A DNA stretch of 10,000 nt. Source: Candidatus Hydrogenedens sp. (GTDB taxonomy: Bacteria; Hydrogenedentota; Hydrogenedentia; Hydrogenedentales; Hydrogenedentaceae). Made by a program: the position numbers and the translations under genes. Below the pieces are notes generated by a model. It was not told where the DNA came from. It ran no database searches and saw only the letters and a program-made list of their open reading frames with translations. The stretch spans positions 1 through 10,000 of the forward strand of contig JAIWNQ010000104.1 in the NCBI GenBank assembly GCA_020216745.1, read 5' to 3'. Below are positions 1 to 7,012 of this stretch, piece by piece. Every line of letters starts with the position of its first letter. Position 1 is the stretch's first letter.

Positions 1-281
1 GGCACATTCCACTGCTTTGCAAGGTCAGCAACAAAACGTGCTCCAACCTCGTTTACAAGAAAAGCCTTGTCAATTTCTTCCTCTGCTCGGTCAACATTTG
101 TATATGCTGCCGAATTAATAACGAGGTCAGGAGCCTCTCCTTCTAATAACCTATACACCTCAGTTGCATTTGTAATGTCTAATTCTGGTAGGTCATATCC
201 TATAACTTGATATTCTGGTTGAAAACACTTTATTAAATCTTTACCTAACTGACCTTTTGCACCAAAAATTAGGACTCGCAT
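1..281 (-). CDS. rfbD: dTDP-4-dehydrorhamnose reductase, N-terminal part (cut by left edge)
   Basis: This is the first 93 residues of an RmlD/RfbD-type reductase, a short-chain dehydrogenase family enzyme that reduces dTDP-4-dehydro-L-rhamnose to dTDP-L-rhamnose with NAD(P)H, the last step of rhamnose precursor synthesis in the cytoplasm. The protein begins MRVLIFGAKGQLGKDL, with the Rossmann nucleotide-binding glycines G7, G10 and G13. It continues with the family blocks LDITN, VINSAAYTNVDRAEEE and AFLVNEVGARFVADLA, which match the usual NAAAYTxVDxAE and A.xVN..g...LA positions. The start is an ATG at 281-279 with AGGAAAGG at 295-288, six bases upstream. The catalytic YxxxK region lies beyond the left edge, so activity cannot be judged. 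The reading frame is intact as far as seen. The gene implies rhamnose-containing surface glycan. Confidence 0.93.
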   Translation of the reverse strand, partial: MRVLIFGAKGQLGKDLIKCFQPEYQVIGYDLPELDITNATEVYRLLEGEAPDLVINSAAYTNVDRAEEEIDKAFLVNEVGARFVADLAKQWNV

Positions 282-312
282 ACGCTACCTTTCCTGTATA
301 AATTAAAAAAGT

Positions 313-339
313 ATTATAAAGGTATATTAATTTTAACAA
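313..339 (-). promoter_or_regulatory. Likely sigma70-type promoter for rfbD
   Basis: On the minus strand there is a perfect TATAAT -10 box (318-313) preceded by TTGTTA (339-334) with a 15-base spacer. Shifting the -35 one or two bases upstream gives a weaker hexamer but 16-17 base spacing. Transcription would begin near 306, leaving a leader of about 25 bases that contains the Shine-Dalgarno. The 149-base gap to the upstream minus-strand gene also supports separate transcription. The region is very AT-rich, so chance matches are possible. Confidence 0.45.
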
Positions 340-430
340 AAAAACAGATTTTCCTTGAAAAGTACTTTGGCCTTAAGACACATCAAACTCATTATCACTG
401 TTCAAAATTATAATATATTTCTTACGCACG

Positions 431-1462
431 TCAACCTTCTTGACTGCTATTATGGTTAGGCTTGGTTTCATTCATTCGTTCCTGAACACACCGTAACCAC
501 CAGATGGTAGTCTGTAATTCTGTGGCTAACGATGGTGCTTGAGAATAGAATTCCTCACATTGTTTTAGTGCTGTATCAAATTCACCGTGTTCTGTCAGAA
601 CCTGTATAAGAAAAAAACGAACAAAGTTAAGATGTGGTTGCTTTTTTAATAATTGTTGTAGTTCAAAAATTGCCATAGAATAATTTCCATTTTCAACAGC
701 ACGTCTTGCACGCTTAAATTCCGCAGGTAACGTAAAAGGGAAATTACGGCGGATAAATTCACTTAAAATAGAGACAATCGGAGGGAATGGAAGAATAATA
801 TATAACCACCAAATGTTGTAGTTATAATCGTCTGCAACTTGAAATACATAAAGGATAGATATGATACAGAATAATATAAAACTGATAGCGGAACCAACTA
901 AAAATGCCCTTCGATAAGGTTTAGAATGATACCACATCGGACAGATGCGAAGTGGAACATAATTATTTTTCTGCAATGTTTCTTTTATTTTTTGAATTTG
1001 CATTATTAAATTTTCTACTGCTACTTTTACTTCAGGTTTCAACCAAAATGAAAAACGCATCGCCTGTGCCTTATGTGTCAGTATAATATTCATCACAGGA
1101 TTAAATTTGAAAAATGAAATTATCCCACGCAAACCCACAATAAAAGAGAAAATAAACAACCCAATTAATGGAAGCATCCATAACAAATCAGAATTTTTGA
1201 ATAAAGGCTTGTAGATAAACCACAGGCTAAGAGGTAAAAACAACAAAAAAGCTACCATCAAGCCAATTACCCCTTCCCATAACTTCCGATAATTACGATT
1301 TCTACTTTCTTCAATATGAACCACTTCCACTGGCACATATAACGAATATTTTGATACCCATGTCTCTTTGTGAATTATTAAAATTGAACCTTTAAGCTCC
1401 AGACGGATTTGTCCAGGATAATTGACTCGCGACAAATTAATACTACACGATGAAGACTCCAT
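431..1462 (-). CDS. Four-helix membrane protein with C-terminal TPR-like region, function unknown
   Basis: No named family is recognised. The 343-residue protein has a polar N-terminal part (about 1-62) that reads as beta strands, a hairpin of two hydrophobic helices (about 64-84 and 93-118), and a second soluble segment (about 119-180) with strand-like VMNIILTHKAQAMRFSF followed by an amphipathic helix (about 145-164). A second helix pair follows (about 186-208 and 217-234). The cytosol-like tail (about 246-320) resembles one or two TPR units: a helix pair with the AVENGNYSMAIFELQQLL pattern, then HGEFDTALKQCEEFYSQAP. The soluble pieces around the first hairpin could together form a PH-like domain interrupted by the helices, but this is inference. 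The ATG at 1462 has only a weak Shine-Dalgarno (GAGAAGTGA). It is transcribed divergently from the lipoprotein esterase. A scaffold or assembly role at the inner membrane is possible but unproven. Confidence 0.8.
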   Translation of the reverse strand: MESSSCSINLSRVNYPGQIRLELKGSILIIHKETWVSKYSLYVPVEVVHIEESRNRNYRKLWEGVIGLMVAFLLFLPLSLWFIYKPLFKNSDLLWMLPLIGLFIFSFIVGLRGIISFFKFNPVMNIILTHKAQAMRFSFWLKPEVKVAVENLIMQIQKIKETLQKNNYVPLRICPMWYHSKPYRRAFLVGSAISFILFCIISILYVFQVADDYNYNIWWLYIILPFPPIVSILSEFIRRNFPFTLPAEFKRARRAVENGNYSMAIFELQQLLKKQPHLNFVRFFLIQVLTEHGEFDTALKQCEEFYSQAPSLATELQTTIWWLRCVQERMNETKPNHNSSQEG

Positions 1463-1565
1463 GTCACTTCTCGCTTTCTGTAAAATACTAAGTATAAAAT
1501 AAATGTTAGTTATGTTATATTATACTATTTTATACACTACGTTGCTGAATGGAAACCTAATCAAT
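1463..1565. promoter_or_regulatory. Divergent AT-rich promoter region
   Basis: This roughly 100-base gap separates two divergent genes and must carry the start signals of both unless one is read from further away. Overlapping -10-like boxes are visible on both strands: TATACT at 1521-1526 and TATACA at 1531-1536 on plus, and TATAAT at 1524-1519 on minus. No convincing -35 partner with normal spacing was found for either direction, and no operator-like palindrome stands out. Confidence 0.3.
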
Positions 1566-1572
1566 GGAAGGG
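1566..1572 (+). promoter_or_regulatory. Shine-Dalgarno that fixes the esterase start at 1579
   Basis: GGAAGGG lies six bases before the ATG at 1579. An in-frame ATG at 1564 overlaps this site and has no ribosome binding site of its own, so the downstream ATG is the better start. It also puts MRKCKK at the N terminus, as expected for a signal peptide. Confidence 0.75.
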
Positions 1573-1578
1573 ATATAT

Positions 1579-2487
1579 ATGAGAAAATGTAAAAAATGCT
1601 TATTTACGTTCTCAGGGGTTGCAATTATTATTTTATCTATTGCCATTGCCTTATCGTTTACTTCCTGCTATGTGGGATATTCAAAAATTACAGTTGACGG
1701 TAAAACACGATATTATCGTATTCACATACCATCTAAACTGGACACGAGTATACAACCGCCTCTCCTTCTTGCCTTTCATCAATTTAGTGATACAGCACGA
1801 GGCATGGAAAAACTCACCCAATTAAACGATTATGCTGATAGGGAGCAATTTATCGTCGTATATCCACAAGGGAGATGGCGAACATGGAAAACAGACCCTA
1901 TTCCAAACGATGATACCCGCTTTATAGAAGAACTTATTCAGTTTTTGGTGTTGGAATATCGCGTAGATCCAGGAAGAATATATGCAACAGGCGCATCTGC
2001 GGGAGGAATGATGATACAGGCATTTGCATGTTATTCTGATAAAATATCTGCAATCGCACCTGTGATGGGGAGTATGACACAGGAACATGCAAGCCAGCGA
2101 AAGCCAATAAAAAACATTCCCGTCCTTATTATCCATGGAACAAAAGACCCTGTTGTCCCTTATGATGGAGGAGCAACTCATGCTGGCATTAAAAAAACCA
2201 CTTTCTTATCCGCAGAAGAGAATGCAAAATGGTGGGCAACCCAATACGGATGCCAGGAAGAACCATTGTTAAAAAACTATCCAGACACAAACCGTGATGA
2301 TAATTTCACCACAGAGATATTTGATTTTAAGTGCAACCCAAGGGTTATGTTGTATAAGGTTAATGGAGGTGGACATACCTGGCCTGGTGGTAAAAATCGA
2401 TATCCGAAATTTATCGTGGGTCCAACAGCCCCTGAACCAGATGCTACATACATAATCGTAAAATTTTTCCAGAATAATGCTTTATAA
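1579..2487 (+). CDS. Lipoprotein esterase, LpqC / PHB depolymerase / CE1 type alpha/beta hydrolase
   Basis: A 302-residue alpha/beta hydrolase of the family that includes LpqC, poly(3-hydroxybutyrate) depolymerases and CE1 acetyl xylan/feruloyl esterases. Numbering from the chosen start, the serine nucleophile is S140 in GASAGG, the probable acid is D190 in HGTKDPVVPY, and the histidine is H266 in GGGHTWPGG, all in the usual order. LLAFHQFSDTARGME gives the oxyanion-side HG-like strand, here HQ rather than HG. The N terminus has a basic start, a hydrophobic stretch and FTSC at residues 27-30, an acceptable lipobox, so the enzyme is probably lipid-anchored at C30 outside the cytoplasm. It is first in a plus-strand cluster, 35 bases ahead of the nucleotidyltransferase. 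Its likely job is hydrolysis of an ester on a carbohydrate or polyester; the substrate cannot be fixed. Signal peptidase II processing is less certain because F replaces the usual aliphatic residue at -3. Confidence 0.88.
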   Translation: MRKCKKCLFTFSGVAIIILSIAIALSFTSCYVGYSKITVDGKTRYYRIHIPSKLDTSIQPPLLLAFHQFSDTARGMEKLTQLNDYADREQFIVVYPQGRWRTWKTDPIPNDDTRFIEELIQFLVLEYRVDPGRIYATGASAGGMMIQAFACYSDKISAIAPVMGSMTQEHASQRKPIKNIPVLIIHGTKDPVVPYDGGATHAGIKKTTFLSAEENAKWWATQYGCQEEPLLKNYPDTNRDDNFTTEIFDFKCNPRVMLYKVNGGGHTWPGGKNRYPKFIVGPTAPEPDATYIIVKFFQNNAL

Positions 2488-2522
2488 CTGCAGTTATATT
2501 TTATAAAAAAGGTGTCGTCATA

Positions 2523-3902
2523 ATGATTTCTGCGATTATCCTTGCTGGTGGAAAAGGCTCAAGTGCTTTCCCCTTTTCTACAATTAGAAACAAGGTTACA
2601 GTTCCAATATTAAATACCCCTGCTATACGAAGGCTGGCTCTACAATTAAAAGATTTGGGTATAGAACATATTATTGTTCTTACAAAGCACCTTGAACAAA
2701 GCATACGATACGCATTGAAGGATATAAGTCAAATTAGTTTCATTCATCTCAAAGAATGTGATGACCCTGCCTCTTCAATTCGAGTAGCAATTCCTTCTGT
2801 TTCTACACCCGAACTGATGATTATACATGGCGATATTGTGACAACGCATCATACCCTGAAACACTTTATAAATACTTATAAGGAACAACAGCCTGTTACA
2901 TCTGTTTTAGTCTCCAATCAACAGCCAGCCCCTAAACATTCTTTACTTTTAAAGGTATCTTCTAATAGGAAATTGGAAGGGCTTGATTTTAATAGAAATG
3001 AATCTAATTACTGGTTTTGTGGTGCTGTGATTGGGAAAACAAATATGATTGATGCCTATATTCAAAAGGAAGCAGGGATAATCCACTCTACACCTTTAGG
3101 GGTTGTGCCAATGCCAGAGGGAAATATACCCTCAATGTTAGAAATCATGCTCGAAGATAAACAAGAAATATCTGTAATTTCTGCTCGGGATTTTGTTGTC
3201 GATTTAGACCATCCTTGGGACATTATTGAGGCAAATCAAAAAGCATTAAACCACTTTTTCCGTAATTTAGAAAGCTCGAAGATTGCGAGTAAAGCAAAAA
3301 TAAGCGACGGGGCTGATATTGCATCGACGGCGAAACTCTGGCTCGAAGAAGGAGCAAATATAGACAAAAACACTATTATTAAAGGAAACCTATTTTTGGG
3401 ATCCGATAGTCAAATCAGTTACGGTGCTATTATAGAAAGTCAAGTTTTTATAGGAACAAAGTCTATAGTCTCTGAATATGCAAAGATATTTAGTGAGTCA
3501 GTGTTAGGAGATTCAAATTTAGTCTTACATAATGCAGAATTTTATGGTTTAACATTAGATACAGTATTTATGGTTCATTATTGTTGTATCTCGGGAATGA
3601 TTGGTTCACATGTAGACATCGGTGCCGGTACTATTAGTGCTACCTGGCGATTTGATAATACAACGCGACCAATGAAATGTAAAGAACATTTAGAAACACC
3701 TCCATATCACGGCAACCTAACGTATATAGGTGATTATTGTAGGACAGGTATTAATGTCATGTTTATGCCAGGTATACGAGTCGGTGCTTATTCATGTGTT
3801 GGTCCTGGTGTTATCGTGAATAATGACATAGATGCATATTCTCTTATTACTCAACGACAACAATTAGATGTAAAACCTTGGGGACCAGATAGGTATCCCT
3901 GA
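2523..3902 (+). CDS. Sugar-1-phosphate nucleotidyltransferase / left-handed beta-helix acyltransferase, GlmU-like two-domain protein
   Basis: 459 residues with a GT-A-fold nucleotidyltransferase (about 1-245) and a left-handed beta-helix of hexapeptide repeats (about 255-445). The first domain starts MISAIILAGGKGSSAFPF and keeps K24, the metal-type aspartate D104 in IIHGDIVT, and D227/D229 in DLDHPWD. The normal GTR after the glycine loop is GSS here, so the phosphate-contacting arginine is missing. The helix contains GAGTISATWRFDN (367-379) and, further on, IGDYCRTGINVMFMPGIRVG, the pattern seen in archaeal-type bifunctional sugar-1-P nucleotidyltransferase/amino-sugar acetyltransferases. 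The family makes NDP-sugars such as UDP-GlcNAc or dTDP-glucose in the cytoplasm. The ATG at 2523 has AAGGTG eight bases upstream. It sits 35 bases after the esterase and 34 before the aldolase, consistent with one operon. The exact sugar and nucleotide are unknown, and the first domain may be altered or regulatory. Confidence 0.85.
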   Translation: MISAIILAGGKGSSAFPFSTIRNKVTVPILNTPAIRRLALQLKDLGIEHIIVLTKHLEQSIRYALKDISQISFIHLKECDDPASSIRVAIPSVSTPELMIIHGDIVTTHHTLKHFINTYKEQQPVTSVLVSNQQPAPKHSLLLKVSSNRKLEGLDFNRNESNYWFCGAVIGKTNMIDAYIQKEAGIIHSTPLGVVPMPEGNIPSMLEIMLEDKQEISVISARDFVVDLDHPWDIIEANQKALNHFFRNLESSKIASKAKISDGADIASTAKLWLEEGANIDKNTIIKGNLFLGSDSQISYGAIIESQVFIGTKSIVSEYAKIFSESVLGDSNLVLHNAEFYGLTLDTVFMVHYCCISGMIGSHVDIGAGTISATWRFDNTTRPMKCKEHLETPPYHGNLTYIGDYCRTGINVMFMPGIRVGAYSCVGPGVIVNNDIDAYSLITQRQQLDVKPWGPDRYP

Positions 3903-3924
3903 AGGAATAAAAATTAAACGATTG

Positions 3925-3931
3925 AAGGAAG
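3925..3931 (+). promoter_or_regulatory. Shine-Dalgarno that fixes the aldolase start at 3937
   Basis: AAGGAAG ends five bases before the ATG at 3937. An in-frame TTG at 3922 directly precedes this site and would place the ribosome binding site inside the coding region. The ATG also gives an N terminus (MEQKSIRGIICANLTPF) of normal family length. Confidence 0.75.
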
Positions 3932-3936
3932 TAACA

Positions 3937-4833
3937 ATGGAACAAAAAAGTATCCGCGGTATTATTTGTGCAAATTTAACCCCATTTACTAAAGGTGGAA
4001 AAGAAATTGACCATCCTAAGCTACATCGCCTTATACAATTTCTTCAGGAGAAAGGGGTGCATGGGTTGTTCGTAGGCGGAACAACAGGCGAAGGTCTTGT
4101 AATGTCCATAGAGGAACGAAAAGAACTTTTGGAAAGTGTTTTGAAATGTGTAAATAGGAAAATAATGGTCATTGCTCATACAGGCACTTTTGATTTACAT
4201 TCAACAATAGAACTTACTGCTCATGCAGTTGAAAAAGGAACCTACGGTGCAGGTATAGTTGCACCAGGATATTATTATTATGATGAAGAGGCTCTCTATA
4301 AATATTTCTCCACCATTGCTTCTGAATTCCCTAACTTTCCTATATTACTTTATAATATTCCATCCTGTGCAAGGAATTTTCTAACCAATTCACTTATTAT
4401 CAAATTAGCAAAAAAACACAAAAATATTGTTGGAATTAAAGACAGCACAGGGAATATGGTGAACTTATCTGAATTATTACTCCAAAAACCTACATCTTTC
4501 ACTATAATAAACGGTGTAGATGAATACGGCTATCAGGCTTTCTTAGCAGGGGTGCAAGCAGCTGTTTCTGGAACATCTAATGTGGCACCAGAAATTTATC
4601 TCGGCGTCTATGAAAATGTGATGAAACGTAAACTGCCCGAAGCATGGATTTACCAATCCCAATTAACAAAACTTTGTCAAATCCTACAATACGGTAGAAA
4701 CCTTGCCATCTTTAAACAAGCATTGAAACTAAGAGGTATCGATGCAGGATTTGTCCGTCCTCCACATCGTGAACTTTCCAAACAGGAAATCCAATTATTA
4801 GAAAAAACTCTTAAACTACTTAAATTAACTTGA
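3937..4833 (+). CDS. DapA/NanA-family class I pyruvate-type aldolase, substrate unknown
   Basis: A 298-residue (beta/alpha)8 aldolase of the dihydrodipicolinate synthase / N-acetylneuraminate lyase family, which condenses or cleaves pyruvate with an aldehyde through a lysine Schiff base. Visible family parts are the start strand GIICANLTPF, the carboxylate-binding loop GGTTGEG (47-53), VAPGYYYYDEEALYKYF (108-124), the proton-relay tyrosine Y139 in YNIPS, and the Schiff-base lysine K168 in GIKDSTGN. Length is normal. In true DapA enzymes the tyrosine motif continues YNVPxR, with the arginine binding the aspartate semialdehyde carboxylate; here that position is C144. This argues against DapA itself and leaves a sugar-acid or sialic-acid-type aldolase, or an uncharacterised branch. 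It is last in the esterase-nucleotidyltransferase-aldolase cluster. No dapB, nanT or similar partner is in view, so no gene symbol is given. Confidence 0.88.
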   Translation: MEQKSIRGIICANLTPFTKGGKEIDHPKLHRLIQFLQEKGVHGLFVGGTTGEGLVMSIEERKELLESVLKCVNRKIMVIAHTGTFDLHSTIELTAHAVEKGTYGAGIVAPGYYYYDEEALYKYFSTIASEFPNFPILLYNIPSCARNFLTNSLIIKLAKKHKNIVGIKDSTGNMVNLSELLLQKPTSFTIINGVDEYGYQAFLAGVQAAVSGTSNVAPEIYLGVYENVMKRKLPEAWIYQSQLTKLCQILQYGRNLAIFKQALKLRGIDAGFVRPPHRELSKQEIQLLEKTLKLLKLT

Positions 4834-4865
4834 TATCAAGGTTTTATGTACATCGGGAAATCGTT

Positions 4866-5951
4866 TTATCCCTGTATATTATTGTTCTGATTCTGTTTTT
4901 CTCCCGCGATATTTTCAACGAAATGTAAGATAATCACTCCCATTAATATCATCATACAAACTAAAATAAGTACGAGAAAAGCGTATTTTGATGGTAATAA
5001 CGAAGTGATATATGCAAGGAACCCCATACAAATAGAAAAATAATACAAGGAAAATACTACTTGTCTTTGGGATAAGCCTAATCGTAACAATCGATGATAT
5101 ATACAATCTTTATCTGAGGCAAAAAAACCAACTTCTTTGGGACGGCGCATCCTCCTTAAAAAACTCAAAAAGGTATCTAAGAAGGGAACTGCTAATACAA
5201 CAATAGGTACTGTTAATGCAACAATTGTAACACCCTTTTTACGCTCTACTAATGTGGCACAGCCTAAAACAAAACCTAAAAAAAGTGCCCCTGCATCACC
5301 CATAAAAACTGATGCTGGATGAGAATTATATATTAGAAAAGCAATCGTGCAACCTAACAAAATGCTCATAATTAAACAACTAAGTATCTGTTTATTACTA
5401 TAAGATATAGTAAAAATAGTGAGTGATGAAATAGCCACTAAACCACTCGCAAGTCCATCAAGTCCATCTACGATATTAATCGCATTAGTAACACCAACTA
5501 TCCATAATACAGTTATCACCAAAGCTAAAGGTCCAACATTAATAGTACCTCCTAAAGGATGTGCAATAGTGGTTACTTGAAACCCCCAAAAAAAGAGAAT
5601 TATTCCAAATATTAATTCAATTACTAATTTCTTGCTTGCTGGAATTGAGATTAAATCATCTAACACTCCCATCAATACAATAAATGTTCCACCAATACCA
5701 ATTACTACCATCTTATTATCAAAATATTGTGGATATCTCCATTCAACAAATAAGCACGCTAACAAATAGGTAATATAAAAAGCTAAGCCTCCTAAATAGG
5801 GTATAGGTTTTTTGTGAACTTTTCTACTCTCATTAGGCACATCATAAATACCCAATTTCATTGCTAACCATCGAAAAATCGGAACCAGAATCAATGTGCA
5901 TAAAAATGATAGTGCAAAAACAGTGACATATGCCCAGTCGTGTGTTTTCAT
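4866..5951 (-). CDS. WecA/TagO-type polyprenyl-phosphate sugar-1-phosphate transferase
   Basis: A 361-residue integral membrane enzyme of glycosyltransferase family 4 (MraY/WecA/TagO), which moves a HexNAc-1-phosphate from a UDP-sugar to undecaprenyl phosphate to begin a lipid-linked glycan. About ten hydrophobic helices span the protein. Family motifs are RKVHKKPIPYLGGLAF (43-58), the metal-site aspartates D98/D99 in GVLDDL, NAINIVDGLDGLA (156-168) and FMGDAGALFLGF (216-227). The C-terminal cytoplasmic motif, normally close to HIHH, is DCIYHRLL (282-289): only the last histidine (H286) remains, with C283 and Y285 in the other places. The ATG lies in an ATGA overlap with the upstream ILEI-like gene and has a strong AAAAGGAGG nine bases before it. 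WecA-like rather than MraY is inferred from the compact length, the NIVDGLDGLA block and the absence of mur genes nearby. Confidence 0.9.
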   Translation of the reverse strand: MKTHDWAYVTVFALSFLCTLILVPIFRWLAMKLGIYDVPNESRKVHKKPIPYLGGLAFYITYLLACLFVEWRYPQYFDNKMVVIGIGGTFIVLMGVLDDLISIPASKKLVIELIFGIILFFWGFQVTTIAHPLGGTINVGPLALVITVLWIVGVTNAINIVDGLDGLASGLVAISSLTIFTISYSNKQILSCLIMSILLGCTIAFLIYNSHPASVFMGDAGALFLGFVLGCATLVERKKGVTIVALTVPIVVLAVPFLDTFLSFLRRMRRPKEVGFFASDKDCIYHRLLRLGLSQRQVVFSLYYFSICMGFLAYITSLLPSKYAFLVLILVCMMILMGVIILHFVENIAGEKQNQNNNIQG

Positions 5952-7012
5952 TTCTTTTGGCCTCCTTTTAATATACCTACAACTGCAACAGGGATATTCT
6001 TTTTTGAAGGTTCATACTTAGCCCAATTTTGAACCGCCATCCCTTCTTTTGCACCTTTAACACCAATCCCTGCAAAAGCATAACCATAACCAAATAATAC
6101 TAAATCTTTTTGATTATATGTTTTCTTAGAAAAACCGAAGGATAATAACTTTTGTTCTAATGTGTCTGTCATATTTTCTGTCGCTTCATCCGATACTGCA
6201 AAAACTCCAATATGTCCCTCTGGCACTTCTTCTAAAAACTGCTCCATCTTATAGGCTTCATTTTGACTTTCCCATATATCAAAACGGTCTGCTCTGAAAA
6301 CTTTACAAGGAGGAGGTGTTAGTATTAATACATACAGCCCCCTTCGATTTCCTGCATAGTTCTTTCCTTGAAACCATATCTGTGCTCCACTTCCCTCTGG
6401 ACTACCTTCACTTAGTATTAATACATCTTCGTCAATTTCTACACCTGTATTACCTATTCTTGAAGTAAAATCAAATACCCCCCCGCTATATAGGAGAAAA
6501 GTCAGAATTTGTTTTTCTGTCCATCCTCCATTCTGTAAACATTTCCAGGTATTTCTTGTCAATAGTTTCCACATAGAGAGAAGGGATAAAGATGATGTTT
6601 TAGATAATGAAAGATTTGTTATAAAATCATCATGTAAGACACTTATATTAAAATCCAATTTGTTTACTTCGGCTGTATGACAGTTCTTTATAAGTTTTGC
6701 AATTTCATAATACATAACTAATTTTTCTATAGAACCTATGTCCCCTGTTTTTGTTTTGATGTCTTTTAAAAATAAATATGCTTTTTCATCAACGGGCTTG
6801 AATATCTGTATACCTCTTTCTATTTCCTCTTTCGCCTTGTCTATATTTCCTTTTTGAAAGTAGTATTTTGCTCTAATAATATAATTTTCAGGATCTACAA
6901 AATATTGATATTGTGAAATATAATAATGTGCTGTCAAGAAAGAAGCAATAACAATAAAAATAATACCCCATAAAACAACGAGACTAAATAATGAATTTGT
7001 TGAACCTTTCAT
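5948..7012 (-). CDS. Membrane-anchored protein with TPR-like region and C-terminal ILEI/FAM3-like domain
   Basis: 354 residues. One N-terminal hydrophobic helix (about 8-28) with few charges ahead of it suggests a signal anchor and a non-cytoplasmic body. Residues about 40-91 look like a TPR pair (ENYIIRAKYYFQKGNIDKAKEEIERGI). A middle helical part of unknown type follows. Residues about 190-330 resemble the interleukin-like EMT inducer (ILEI/FAM3, PF15711) fold: VEIDEDVLILSEG, NRRGLYVLILTPP with a following FDIW, FLEEVPEGHIGVFAVSDEA, LLSFGF, and FGYGYAFAGIGVKGAKEG. That order of blocks (RGLNVVVLD, FDTY, G.IV..AV.DEA, L..LGS, YA.IG.KG) is typical of the domain; in mammalian POMGNT1 the related stem domain binds carbohydrate. 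The gene overlaps the WecA-like gene by four bases, so a role in glycan recognition or in the same pathway is a reasonable guess. The ATG at 7012 has no good Shine-Dalgarno. The family assignment is from memory of the motif order. Confidence 0.82.
   Translation of the reverse strand: MKGSTNSLFSLVVLWGIIFIVIASFLTAHYYISQYQYFVDPENYIIRAKYYFQKGNIDKAKEEIERGIQIFKPVDEKAYLFLKDIKTKTGDIGSIEKLVMYYEIAKLIKNCHTAEVNKLDFNISVLHDDFITNLSLSKTSSLSLLSMWKLLTRNTWKCLQNGGWTEKQILTFLLYSGGVFDFTSRIGNTGVEIDEDVLILSEGSPEGSGAQIWFQGKNYAGNRRGLYVLILTPPPCKVFRADRFDIWESQNEAYKMEQFLEEVPEGHIGVFAVSDEATENMTDTLEQKLLSFGFSKKTYNQKDLVLFGYGYAFAGIGVKGAKEGMAVQNWAKYEPSKKNIPVAVVGILKGGQKK
5961..5969 (-). promoter_or_regulatory. Strong Shine-Dalgarno within the upstream gene, translational coupling site
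   Basis: AAAAGGAGG on the minus strand lies inside the last codons of the ILEI-like gene, nine bases before the ATG (5951-5949) of the WecA-like gene. The upstream stop codon TGA (5950-5948) shares bases with that ATG as ATGA, a usual sign of coupled translation. Confidence 0.8.

Noticed and set aside
282..430. Possible small gene or structured RNA between rfbD and the membrane protein gene.
   Set aside because: No open frame with a ribosome binding site and no clear hairpin was found; the stretch is AT-rich and best explained by the rfbD promoter and leader.
1822..2181. A 119-codon open frame on the minus strand inside the esterase gene.
   Set aside because: It is rich in cysteine and histidine with no domain pattern, lies fully opposite a well-supported gene, and has no ribosome binding site; it is an antisense shadow.
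4829..4840. Perfect 12-base palindrome CTTGATATCAAG followed by G and four T residues at the end of the aldolase gene, seeming like a terminator.
   Set aside because: With a minimal four-base loop only four pairs remain, the stem is AT-rich and the T run is short, so it is too weak to call a terminator; it also overlaps the stop codon and may be chance.
6319..6426. A 15-base repeat, ATGTATTAATACTAA on the minus strand, occurring twice in the ILEI-like gene.
   Set aside because: Both copies code for the peptide VLIL in beta strands (VLILT and VLILS); the match follows from equal codons for the same short peptide, not from a repeat element.
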